Made by a program: the position numbers and the translations under genes. This document shows positions 38,401-48,200 of a stretch of 64,000 bases of DNA, one piece after another. The notes beneath the pieces were generated by a model. The model saw only the letters and a program-made list of their open reading frames with translations, was not told the DNA's origin and ran no database searches. This stretch comes from Ophthalmolycus amberensis (lineage: Eukaryota > Chordata > Actinopteri > Perciformes > Zoarcidae), in the NCBI GenBank assembly GCA_024529925.1, contig JAFEUB010000795.1, forward strand, positions 1,488,001 to 1,552,000, read 5' to 3'. How positions within the stretch are numbered: position 1 is the first letter of the stretch; each line of letters opens with the position of its first letter.

Positions 38401-41400
38401 TGGTTTGATTTGGCTCATGACAAGTATCTCTCAACAGCTGTTTTCCCCTATAAGCAAGGTTACTTTAAATAATTTAGATGTCAGAATCATAAGGGCAGGG
38501 CGATAATTACTGAATAATGTTCAGTCGTCTGTTCAGTAATTACAATAATTAATAAGTGAGTAAGGCTCCTGAGCTACCATCCTTAGTATCTGCTTTTTAA
38601 GATGAAACTTTGGATTACAGCTGAGGCAAGCGTTTGTATATTTCATAGATACAGTTATGCACTGATCTACCCACACATGACAGATATCTGAGTTAACAAA
38701 CATTTACAGTATTGTGTGAAGAAGAGCATGAACCCTCTGCAACAAAAAAACAGCAGACATACTCCATCACCTGTACAGATTAAAATACGCACAATGAAAC
38801 ACCAACGGGCACAAACATGAGTTCTTGCATATATGCAAAACAACTTCTAGGTATAGCGGACATTCACCTGACATAACCTGCAACAATGGAATTTCCACAC
38901 CATTTCCTCTCTCTACAACTGAGACTGAAAGTCGATAGTGGCAAGCCCCTAACGTCGCTCTACAGTAAACAGCAGCAGCATGCAGTAAGCGGAGCAGTGA
39001 TGTTTGACCACAGCGCCTCAGTTTCTGAGCAAGCTTTTAACCCGTTGTGTTTATGTCTCGTCAGAGAGACCTCAAAGAAGCATGATCACAGAGATAACAG
39101 AAGGAAACGTCTTTTTCAATGCTACTGGAGCCATTTTAAAGGTGAGAGGGGAAGCCAATCGATAGGACATCATACAAAAATAAGAAAACATATTTAAATA
39201 ATGTATACATGTTTAATAAAATGAACATGGCGTTCACGCGGCTGATGATTCAAGTGTCAGAGAGTTGACTGACGAGCTGTCCGATCGGCCAACACACAGC
39301 AAGTTGCCTTCTTCATTTTGCTGCAACTCGTGGCACAAAGCCACATTTTGACGAAAGATAATCACACACGAGTGTTTTCTCTGTTCACACTGATGCAAGG
39401 CGGACATTTTCATAAGCAGTCGCTCTCTTTAACATCTTCAACAATAATATATCTATCTGTGCTCTGATCATCTCTGTGCTCAACTCAAACCAGAACAAGG
39501 CTTGTTCTTCAACTTCTACTCATTAGCACATTTCAAATAAACTTTAAATCTTTAAAGGAAGTAAAAAAAGGAAGTAAAGGGGTTGAGTCTCTGAAGACGA
39601 TAAGGATTTATGTCGACGCCATCGCTTTGAGGAGGAAAGAACTTTCTTTCAACCACAGCGTTAAGTCTCCAAGCCTCTCACTACCTCCTGAGTCACAGTG
39701 AATCACGCTGAAAATAGGGATAAGACAGACTCTTACATCAGTAAAAATGTCTGAACTAGTTTGGACTGCTGTCTGAAGCAGGAGCAGCGACCTGGTCAAC
39801 AGGAGCTCACACCTTTATACTCACAACAGGCTTAACGATAGCTCACGTTAGCAGATTTGCACTCGGATAGTTTGCCTGACTGCAGCATCTCAGCCGTTAA
39901 TTAAGCGCAAGTATTTAGTTTTTTTCCTTAACGTGAAATACACAACATTTGAGTTTAAATGCAATGATAAGTACATCATTGTAGACCTGTTTGTTCCCTT
40001 CAACATTTAGAGTTTTCCCTGAGGATATGAGCTGGAAACCCTGACATTATTTGCCAGATATTTACATAAACTTCTAAATGACACAAATCCCCATTGTAAT
40101 AAGCCTAAAAGCTAGTATTTAGCAAACACAAGTCCCACCTCCACCGATATCTTGGATCGGTCACGACTCCTGGAGGAGACAAAGACTCAAGTGTATTCAT
40201 CATTACGAAACGTTCATCTTTTTGGGCACTCTGTATTAGTCACACAATCCCAGAAACTCCAATCCACCAACCTGTCATTTACAGAAGGACTGCTCTTGTT
40301 TGGGATTAGCTTGGAACTTAAAGACTGCAGCTTGGTACGTTGTATTTTCAGATTCAGTGTCTTTATCATTTCTCACGAGATGGTAAACCCTTGTGTTGTC
40401 TCCAAGAGTCTCCAACACTAATCAACGTCAAGTTTGGAAATATTCCCAACTGCGTAGGCCTACTGGCGGATCATATTGAAATATCAAATATCATGGAAGA
40501 ATAAATCTTGACAGTCATTACTACCACAGTATTAACGGTTTGACAAACTCTCTAACAATAGACACATTTATATAGCCTGGTATATACTGGCTGATGCTAC
40601 AGTGTATTGTCATATATTATTTGAAGAGTCAGCTGACCAGGAGTATGAAAAACAGCCCCGTGGCCATGCTGTAATTCCCCACAGTTTCACATGCAGATAT
40701 GTGTAAATCCTCTCTTTCATCACATGCTCATGCAGGTAAAACCATGACAGAAAGGCTCACAGTCACAGAATCACACACAGGGTCCAGGTGTGTCAAAGCC
40801 TGCTGTATGCTTTCTAAGTTCATCCGATGTTTAAAGCTATTCCTATTTGTTTGTGAAGGGTGTGCCTTCTAAGCAGGAATGTGGATCTCTGGTGGATGCT
40901 GAGGATGGATGTGTGTGTGTGTGTGTGTGTGTGTGTCGCTACCTTGATACCTGAGCTCCTCTAAATAACCCGGTGACAGCTGGAGCCACTGTTAATTACA
41001 TTATACAGTATTATCATCAATCAACACCAATCTCTGAATGCACTGTAAGAAACGTGTTACACACATTAAATATGCATGACTGCGCAGAATCAACATTTGA
41101 AACAGTATACAAATCAGAGACAACCTTTGATTTAAATTGCTGTCAGTGCGTTAAAGAGACACAAACAGTAATCCTCTCCTCATCGAGTAGGAACACAAAC
41201 GTTTACCAGGCTGAGAGGAGAGGAGCTAGGCCTGACGTGTGATCGTTGAGGATGTTAACAACCTATATTATGTGTCACACGAGTGAATAAACGACGGGCA
41301 TGTTAAGATACATTAAAAGCTAGATATTGACGCTGACATTATGCTATAACACCGCTTACTTCCTTCCGTGTTGGCTACAGCATCAGCCCGACATTTACCC

Positions 41401-41537
41401 CCCCTCCCTCCCTCCCTCCAACGACTGCATTGCTTACCGGACAGTTCGTCGGGTTCCAGCCCGCTTTCGGTGTCGAGTCCGCAGATTACAAAATAATCCG
41501 CGAACCGGCAGGAACCGGAGCTGAAGCCGGTGGTCAT
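13685..41537 (-). CDS. dennd5a: dennd5a, DENN/RUN-domain Rab guanine-nucleotide exchange factor
   Basis: RAB6-interacting protein 1, a RAB39 exchange factor acting in Golgi and endosomal trafficking. The 23 coding exons from the 5' end are 41438-41537, 34058-34129, 33173-33282, 32339-33023, 28465-28652, 27473-27784, 26152-26367, 25824-26058, 22456-22606, 22278-22371, 21388-21519, 20891-21043, 20700-20787, 20524-20611, 17694-17822, 17055-17176, 16818-16963, 16363-16481, 16091-16272, 15807-15889, 14901-15024, 14553-14721 and 13685-13868. They total 3882 nt, or 1293 residues (human about 1287). Order: RFADYFVICGLDTESGLEPD start, u/c/dDENN (about 57-600), RUN1 (about 790-955), PLAT (about 960-1065) and RUN2 (about 1140-1290). 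Nearly every block matches vertebrate DENND5A, for example GVENVLQLFTCVLLEMQILL and [20 protein letters not shown]. The first intron is 7.3 kb. The C-terminus SLVKGVGI* aligns with human DENND5A. The DENND5B paralogue is less likely on sequence and synteny. Confidence 0.97.
14205..14350 (+). repeat. Common fish interspersed repeat, copy 3
   Basis: Contains TTTGTCCAACCAACACTTAA, GAAATAGAGAAAAGCTGCAA and TGGCAATTCATTTTCTAA, the downstream part of the same family. It lies in the dennd5a intron between exons 14553-14721 and 13685-13868. Confidence 0.55.
18270..18540 (+). repeat. Common fish interspersed repeat, copy 4
   Basis: Contains GAAGCCAAAGTGACGTCATG, TTGTTTTGTCGGAACAGTCC and, further on, AATCAACTAATGAATTGATA. 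The order matches the other copies. It lies in a dennd5a intron. Confidence 0.55.
19379..19545 (+). mobile_element. tRNA-derived SINE (degenerate)
   Basis: The head resembles a tRNA promoter: a box A-like TTGGCCTAGGGGTCTGGG and a box B-like GGTTCACGTCT about 45 bp downstream. The body has the GGCTGGGGACTTTTGCTGCA and TCATCCTCTCTCTC segments familiar from percomorph tRNA-SINEs, then an A-rich end with AAAGACCAAAAGTGACCAAA. It lies in the dennd5a intron between exons 20524-20611 and 17694-17822. Confidence 0.7.
21057..21090 (+). repeat. (CA)n microsatellite
   Basis: CA run with one AAA interruption, starting 14 bp outside the dennd5a exon 20891-21043. In the transcript it reads as a TG run just upstream of the polypyrimidine tract and acceptor. 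Confidence 0.95.
21960..22064 (-). CDS. dennd5a: Candidate in-frame cassette exon of dennd5a
   Basis: A 105-nt (35-codon) open segment bounded by a CTCTCAG acceptor and a GTATGTG donor. It sits between exons 22278-22371 and 21388-21519, which both meet in phase 0, so inclusion keeps the frame. The encoded peptide contains LLLFLDYYWRSQSF and has no stop. It would insert 35 residues between the dDENN-distal linker (after NDQRE) and the KYIQEAR block preceding RUN1. I do not recall this segment in the human reference protein. Skipped or alternative use is therefore likely, possibly tissue-specific. Confidence 0.6.
23153..23310 (-). repeat. Dispersed repeat, copy 1
   Basis: Shares TTGCAAAAAGCTTAATAATT, AAAGTTTAAAG and GAGCTGAACATTTTGATA with the segment at 24757-24900. 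On the minus strand it is a pyrimidine-rich series of ACTTTTTGAA-like phrases. It leads straight into the AGT-rich tract. I do not recognise the family; it is likely a non-autonomous fish transposon. Confidence 0.7.
23325..23852 (+). repeat. AGT/AGC-rich trinucleotide tract (about 0.5 kb)
   Basis: Long imperfect array of AGT, GTA and AGC triplets with occasional TTG, ATT and GAA interruptions. It is far larger than the other microsatellites here. It lies in the dennd5a intron 22607-25823. A similar small (AGT)n run occurs at 647-699 in a scube2 intron. Confidence 0.9.
23913..24260 (+). repeat. Tandem repeat, about 138-bp unit, 2.5 copies
   Basis: Three units start with GGGGCTTTTATTTT at 23913, 24053 and 24189 (periods 140 and 136 bp). 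The first two also share a G-rich block, GGAGAGGAGACA, ATCATAATGT and ATCACAAGCATTTCA. The third unit diverges after its G-rich block. Confidence 0.85.
24560..24993 (-). repeat. Dispersed repeat, copy 2, ending in a hairpin
   Basis: Contains the segment shared with 23153-23310 (here 24757-24900), preceded by related TTTAAAAG/GAAGTT phrases from about 24560. It ends at a perfect hairpin at 24968-24993 (GTTGGAATGC / GCATTCCAAC, 10-bp stem). A GAA tract follows the shared block, as an AGT tract follows copy 1. Confidence 0.7.
26391..26422 (+). repeat. (AC)n microsatellite
   Basis: AC run about 24 bp upstream of the dennd5a exon 26152-26367 acceptor; it reads as TG repeats in the transcript. Confidence 0.95.
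29026..29156. mobile_element. Small element with nested inverted repeats (MITE-like)
   Basis: Perfect 15-bp terminal inverted repeats, GTTGCACAACTCTTC at 29026-29040 and its complement at 29142-29156. An inner 13-bp stem (one G-T wobble) pairs 29092-29104 with 29124-29136. The total length of 131 bp suggests a tiny non-autonomous DNA element or a structured RNA in a dennd5a intron. No target-site duplication was evident. Confidence 0.6.
30225..30500 (+). repeat. Common fish interspersed repeat, copy 5
   Basis: Contains GATTAGTCAATGAATAGTTT, CCAAGATGACGTCTTCAAAT, TTCTTGTTTTGTCCAAACAG and AAAATAGTTGATTGACTAAT. It is the most complete copy in the window. It lies in a dennd5a intron. Confidence 0.6.
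31283..31295 (+). promoter_or_regulatory. X-box (RFX-type) motif in dennd5a intron
   Basis: GTTGCCTAGCAAC, a perfect RFX inverted repeat identical to the minus-strand site at 6414-6426. It lies in the intron between exons 32339-33023 and 28465-28652, next to a C-run at about 31306-31319. Function unknown. Confidence 0.4.
34130..41437 (-). other. dennd5a: dennd5a first intron (7.3 kb)
   Basis: Large first intron with no recognisable coding exon. It holds a (GT)n run near 40911-40936, a CpG-dotted AT-rich segment at about 35830-36150, and two GC-richer stretches (36420-36780 and 38100-38400) that may be conserved regulatory elements. Short open frames on both strands show no family signature. 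Confidence 0.6.
40909..40937 (+). repeat. (GT)n microsatellite
   Basis: Perfect GT run in the dennd5a first intron, about 500 bp downstream of exon 1. Confidence 0.95.
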
Positions 41538-42299
41538 GTTGAGACTGGTCCGGTGGTGTCTTTATCCCCCCAACAGGGAGCATATTAAAGGGACTCGGAG
41601 AAGTGCTTTCTCTCTACCATCACGGGTCCTACGTTACTGCGAAGCTCGAAAATCAGTACTGATGCTAAGCTAGCCGTTCTGCTCTGCTCTACGGGTATCA
41701 CACATCCGGCTAAGATCCGTCACAATAAAGCGTCGTTTCCGCAACAGACAAGACACTTTTCCAACAAACAAAAAATACTGCCTTTGGCCCGTATTGTTGT
41801 TAAATATGTGGTGTTTCATCTGTACGTAGCTTTCATTGTCATTATTTAACACAGGGATGCACAACGAAATGCAGTTGTGGCCAATTTGCAACACAAGAAA
41901 AACATGACTAACAAAACAAGACAAAAACAGTAGTGTATTCCGGTCGTGCATTTTTTTAATTTATGAATGTAAACAGCAGCAACAAATACAATTATTTGGG
42001 CAGATAATATGGCCGACATCTTAACGTTAAAATTTTGGTTAGGTTGAGAAAATTGTCTTATTTTGAAGAACGTTTTTATTACTTCCGACTTTGTATCTGG
42101 CTTTACACATCCATTGAAATCAGAGCGTTGCAGTCGAAATGCATTGTGGTCCAGCAACACCACAACAGCTGTCATCAGGTGCCTTCAAACCGTACAGAAA
42201 CACAAACATTGACCTTATTCTTAACCTGCTCGGCAGCTAGTGCAGTTATGGAGCCCTGGATTGTATTATATTAGCACTTTGTTTTGAAGCAATGAATTA

Positions 42300-42560
42300 G
42301 TGGTTCTTTATTGTAGAAGAAATACAGTATCGTACACACATACATATACTGTGGTGTGGCTCATCCTTAAATACCCTTTCCAGTTGGCAGGCGCTCTCGC
42401 TGGAAGGAAGACCTTTGTTGACGGGCTCACCGCAGTTGTTGCTGTCTTTGTGAAAGTGCTGTTAACCTTGGGTTACGTGTTTTTGGCGAGACAAATAAAC
42501 TACTACTTTTGGCCGCCAGCTCCGTTTTGTTCCAGTCTCTGAGCCGGGCTGTGACAATAC
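42300..42560 (+). mobile_element. Possible solo-LTR-like fragment
   Basis: GC- and CpG-richer than its surroundings, with AATAAA at 42494-42499 followed by a pyrimidine/GT segment ending near GGCTGTGACAATACA. This layout resembles the R-U5 end of an LTR. Boundaries and target duplication were not established, and it could simply be unrelated intergenic DNA. Confidence 0.2.
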
Positions 42561-42590
42561 AGTGTATGTATAAATATATATATACGTAAT

Positions 42591-42627
42591 AGTGAAACCA
42601 TATATACAATATATATATGGTTTCACT
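42591..42627. repeat. AT-rich inverted repeat (hairpin)
   Basis: The arms AGTGAAACCATATATA and TATATATGGTTTCACT are reverse complements separated by a few bases. This gives a stem of about 16 bp that could extrude as a cruciform. It may be a fragment of a foldback or MITE-type element. Confidence 0.7.
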
Positions 42628-42864
42628 AGTAGTCAACCCATTTATCTAGAAAATATCAAATTACTATTGAATTACATGTAAAATTCCCCTGATTGACGCA
42701 TCTTATGTTGGTAAAAGGGGGAATGTCACAGTTAGAGTCCCCGCTTAGCAGGTATGTTACAATATTACCACCTGGTGGCACTAAACCTCACTCTTGTTCT
42801 GTCAGACTTGAAATGAAGAGTACGTTATGATCCGTTTGTGGATTCATAAACACACTGAAATGCC

Positions 42865-45218
42865 AGTTTGAATCGTTTTATTTGGGCTATAGAGACAAAT
42901 GCCTTTGAAGTTTGCTGCAGGTTCTGTTTCTCCTACAAAGCGAGAGAGAGCCCAGTTTATCTTCAAGCTTATTACATAATTACTGGGAAACTCCAAGATT
43001 GAAAGAATCCCAGAAATAGCGCGTTCATTATGCGTAGTTTTGCCTCGACAAAAGGCTATTATACTTTTTGATAGTTCCATGCTGCAGCATGATCAAACAC
43101 GCACTCTTTACAGATAACTCTTAAAACTCAATTATATTCTGTAAAGATTATTTTAATAATTCAATAAATATAAAAGACAGAAATGTGCAATCTGTAAACA
43201 CTTATTGCAATAAATCACTTCTCAGAACAAAATACTTTTTGAAATGTTAACAGAGGGTTACACAGTTATCTTCCTAGATCTTTAATAGGACAAAAAACAA
43301 TATTTCCAATTTGACGATATGTGTCGGGTGAAGTTTAGAATAGGATTAGGTTTAAATATTGTACAAAATAGAGAAAAAAAATCATTAAAATCTAGCATCT
43401 TCCATGTCTTGTCAAATTCAGCATTGAGGAGAACTTCAAAGAAGTTAATCAAGCTCCTGTTTGAGTATTGAGAGAAAAAATTGTTTAGGAGAAATTTATA
43501 GCATTTACCGTTCGATTTAAACGCCTTAGCGAAGATGCATTTTCCAAGACGATGTACCTCAATTGTACAAATACACCCCTCAGATAAATCAATGACAGGA
43601 GAACATGCTAAGACATCGGTATGCTCATACACAACCAGTTCAGTTTCACATAAATTGATGTTTAAGTATCTGTGTTTGAGCGGTTAATAATCTCACAGTA
43701 GTACACAGTAAATCTGACATTGAAGTAAAAACAGGAAATACACCAAACCAACTGCTTCTATGAATATGATATTTTAAGAGATTAAAGAAATCGATTAAGT
43801 TACCTGCATGTACATTCACTGCATCAACCATCCAGAGCATTTCTAAGCAGCAGCAATAAGTTACCTTGGTAAACCGGCAAAAAAAAAACATATCTAAAAG
43901 AAAAACTTGCTTTCATTGCACAGGACACAACAATCGCCATTCAAAGAACAATTAAGGAACACTAAAAACATAAATCAGGCCTCATAATGCAGTTCACCTG
44001 GCGAAGAATGGAAGCGGTAAAAAGCTGGGTAAGGCATAGAAACCTCAGCCCGTTAGTCTTATTGAGGACATTGATGTATCATCCAGAGTATGGACAACAT
44101 CTCACATTTCCATACTGGCATGGCAAACATTATTGGGTGGAGATGAACACACATTAACTTATGCAAACCTTGAGAACCCATCTCATCCGTGATTTTTCAG
44201 ATTTACAAACCAAGATGATTCCGTTTGGCTTTTCACACTTTTCTGGGTTGCTTACATCTTAGTCCACATAAATCAGCTGTGTTGACAGTCTTTGTTCACT
44301 CCTTCATTACAAATAGGGAATCTTTTGGAGTTCGGCATCCTGGTTAGGAAATATTACATCAGCTTAGTCTGTTCTCTACAAGTTACGATGGCTGCTAATG
44401 TGAAGAGAAACTGCTGAAAATGTGTGTGGAGCACCTTCCAAAGGAAGAACAGAGGAACTCACCCTCATGTCAACAAGATCAACCATCACACGTTTCTTCT
44501 CCAGTTTCATTCTGTCCTCACTGCACATGTTTGCCAAAGGCAAGCACCGGGTATCACTACTTTAAAAAAACTGAAATCGACTTTCAAAATGGGTGTGACA
44601 GTTATTGCTGTGGTGGTACACGTCATTAGGTTGAAATTGGACACGAGCATGTTAAAATAAATATCAAAAAGAGAGTGGAAGTTAAAGATGCCACAAAGAG
44701 GATGCAGGAAATTCATACGCTTTTGACAGAACAAATGTAATAGCAAAAGTGATTCCAGTCAGAAAAACAGACAGATGTTTGCACCAGCCTCAACAGGGTA
44801 CTGATTACATCGGTGTTTTTCCCGATTTCGAGCAAGAAAAGAGAAACTAGAATTATGAGTTTTACGCCAACATCCCACAAGTAGCACCTTTAATTATCTG
44901 GCATCAAATAATGAGCAGAGCCTTCAACAAAAACAAAAATCTGATTTAAAAGATGTGCCACAACCACAACAATATTCAAAGAAAAAGTTGTGCAAGCAGC
45001 GGCCAGTTTACACGCAACACCAGGACCCCCACCCCTTGCATGCATGTTGTGGTCAATGGGTGCGTGTTGTGCCAGCGGTCAGAGACTCTCCAAACTAAAT
45101 GCGTGTATGAGATAGAGGCACAGCAACTTGAGTGACAGCTTCATGTTCCTGAGCCGAGGGGGGGGGGGGGGGACGCCGGGGATCAGCCAGCAGATGAGGT
45201 GCTGAGGTGTTCCATGTT
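42865..45218 (-). other. tmem41b: Presumed 3' UTR of tmem41b
   Basis: Non-coding DNA after the tmem41b stop codon, reaching a minus-strand AATAAA at 42877-42882. This would be a 3' UTR of about 2.35 kb. A run of 15 G (C in the transcript) lies at 45158-45172, about 47 nt past the stop. The AT-rich open frames at 43282-43632 and 43646-43891 look fortuitous. Confidence 0.4.
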
Positions 45219-48200
45219 CTACGCTAGTTTCTTCTGCAGCTTTTTCTGGAAGCACACAGGCAAGATGGAGAGCACAGCAAGTACACCGAGCACAGCCAGA
45301 GAGTTCCAGGACACGGCCTCGCCAGCTGTGGTCAGTTTGTACAGTGTTGTCCCCGCGTTGATCGCTACAAAGGATGGCGGGGCCACTCCTGTGAGTAAGC
45401 CAGGTTACAGGTGAGTCAACGACAACAAACAATACCAAAATATAGTACAGACAGTCAGAAGAAGGAGACAAGTCTTACCAAGAAAGGTACCGATGAAGAA
45501 AACCCCCAAAGGCACATTGATGACCGGTGAGGTGATGTTGATGAACCAGTTGGGAAGAAAGGGGGTTATCCTCAGGAAGATGATGTAATTGATTAAATGA
45601 TCTCGATGTTTTTCAATCTGCCAGCAAAGAGTCATGAGCAGAATGTCAGTGAGTAACCTGATTACCAGCAGTTCCCACCTGTGGATTTTATAAGGATCAG
45701 TTGATATTAACAATATGAGCACTTTTGTCGTAATGGTTATTTCAGTAACAGTTATACCATTTTGCAATACCAGTATTTATTTTTGGTAAATCCAACTTCA
45801 GTGTTTCAGAATTCCACTTAAAGCTGAATAACAGCATTCATGCAGTGTGAACGAACAGAAAACACAAAATTGCTCAAACGAATACACCTTCTATTCAAAG
45901 TACAGACTCAGTTATTAGGCTTTTACCTGCTGGGACCATTTGTGTGCTCTCTCTGTGAGGTATTTGTAGACAATGGGTCTGCCCACCACATAGGACAGCA
46001 TATAGCAGAAGGAAGCACCAAGGCCAGAGCACTGCCAACAGAAAACACACAGCATGAAAACATTGGTTACTTTTAATCGCACACGCACACACCTTGCCTA
46101 AAATCAGTCACTCTAGAAATTGAACTGAAAAATAGTAATAGAGTGGCCACAACTGACTAAGGATAGAGGTGCCGTATCTTTACAGTGTTGTCCGTACCAA
46201 CGCCTGCCAGATTCAATTAGGACTTCATTGAAATTTATATTAAAAATAGGATATTTAAGAGGCATGATGCATTCATGTAAAAGAGAGCATGTTACTATTC
46301 CAGTGCACAGTTGCTCATCATACAAAATACAGCATTTGTTTTGAATCACACACTTGATACCGGCCTTCCTCACTCACCAAGCAGACTAAGAACAGAGCCA
46401 AGGGGAACGGGTAAAGGTATCCAGACAGGATGCTGAGGAAGATGGATCCAGGGATTGCAAATGTCTGCAGGCTGACAAAAGCGTTAAGGTAACCCACTTT
46501 GCAAAAACAAGATCAATTAACAATAATAACAGACAAATAATAATAAATACATCAAAAGCATATATTCCTCCCAGCCCTCTAGCCTGCTGGTCTTTCTGTA
46601 GAATATGTGATTTGATACGGTCAATGTTACGGGAGAAAGAAATACACTAAAGGATAGAAAACAGTATTTTCCTGAAATTTTGAGCACATCTCCAGCTAGT
46701 TCTACACTACACTGTCAGTCCTGATGGAAAGGTCAACTGAACTGAAAATCTTTCTCTTAAAATGTGAGTTGCTTAAGAACTGACTGTCTGCACATCCCAG
46801 CCAACGATCCAATACATGTCTTTACATGAAACAAGATATGGCTGGGCGCCATGGTTCTATTGTTTGAGCAGATTCAGAGGCCTGACCCCAGTTATCAACA
46901 AGTTCACTAAATTGTTGTTCTCACTTCAATCCATACATTCTTTGAAGACCTGAATTTCACAAGGCAGTTCTGAAGACACAGCCCAGTAGGAAGCTAGGCT
47001 AAGATGGGCAGGTAGATAGATATCCAAGGATACAAAACATATGTCGCAAAGTAGGCCACCAACACTTGGGAGTAGTACGTGTCTTTGTATTTGGACAGCA
47101 CGGTTCCCAAAGCTTTGGCATCATCCATGTCTTTAGGGATCTTGATTTTCTCCATTTCATCACTGGAAAAAAAAATAAAAAACTTCAGTCATTACACATT
47201 TCTCACAAACATATTAAGTTTGTTTTCATCACAGTACAATGCATACCAAAACTTGATTGCTCAAAATGCTTAAGTCACCTCTGGATTTTGAGCATCATGT
47301 CAAAACGAGTAGCTCAGTTTGATCTTCTCTTGGCATAGAAATACTGCTGAAATCAGGCAACTCCTGCAAACTAAGGAAACGTCACCCGACCACGAGTGTT
47401 ACCTTTACCTGCCTGAGCCTGTCTTCACTCGCTCGACTCACACTACTCCACACCTCGGCCGCAACAACAACATTATGTAGACCCGACACTGTGACTGGGC
47501 TCTTTGTTAGGTAACCTGTTAACTTCAGGATTTACCTAAATCATTTACTTTTACATTACATTCGTACAACCATGAGCCTCAGGTCCTCAGAGTGAAGGAC
47601 ATCAGGTATTCTAACTCAAGGCTGTCAACTAAAAAGGTGATGAAGCTTCTTTTTTTTTTTAAATCTACAGATAAATCAGTACAAATTTGTATGATATTTT
47701 CGGCATGAGTCTATATTTTAGCCTTCATATTACCTGGTATTATCTTCTCCTGTAATGTCTCTAAGTACATGTGTTTGTTACTAATGTGTTGCCCTGTGTA
47801 GTACTAAAGGGTGTTAAAACAGCCCCTACTTTTACCTTGGTCAGAAACATCAATAAAATAATGACATGCATAGAGTACAAAACTATAAGCAAATCAAAAA
47901 CTGTTACACTTCAACATTCTTTTTTAATTTAACTATTTATGACATCCTATTTACTCTTCTATGTCTACCATGGCATTGCCACTCAGTCAGCTAAGTTTAG
48001 TTTTAGTTAAAGTAATATATCCTCACTTGGGAAGCAGCAGCACGGAATACATTTTGGTAATCACGAGACTCACAGCTTCATTACCACACTTACAAATCCA
48101 CTGCACTATGAGCAAATCGTTTTGTGACTGCTCAAAAATGCATCTTAGATTTTAAGGGTAATGAACATGGCTCTGTGGATGATTACGTTTGGTAACATGT

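Larger units (their letters stand above)
41538..42860. other. Intergenic region between dennd5a and tmem41b
   Basis: Contains the dennd5a promoter (immediately upstream of 41537), an LTR-like segment at about 42300-42560, and an AT-rich perfect hairpin at 42591-42627. No gene is supported here. Confidence 0.5.

Noticed and set aside
42300..42542. 80-codon plus-strand frame with a hydrophobic middle
   Set aside because: Overlaps the LTR-like segment and lacks promoter, Kozak or homology support; more likely non-coding repeat DNA.
43282..43632. 116-codon minus-strand open frame
   Set aside because: AT-rich, low-complexity composition with no family motif. It lies in the presumed tmem41b 3' UTR, most likely fortuitous.
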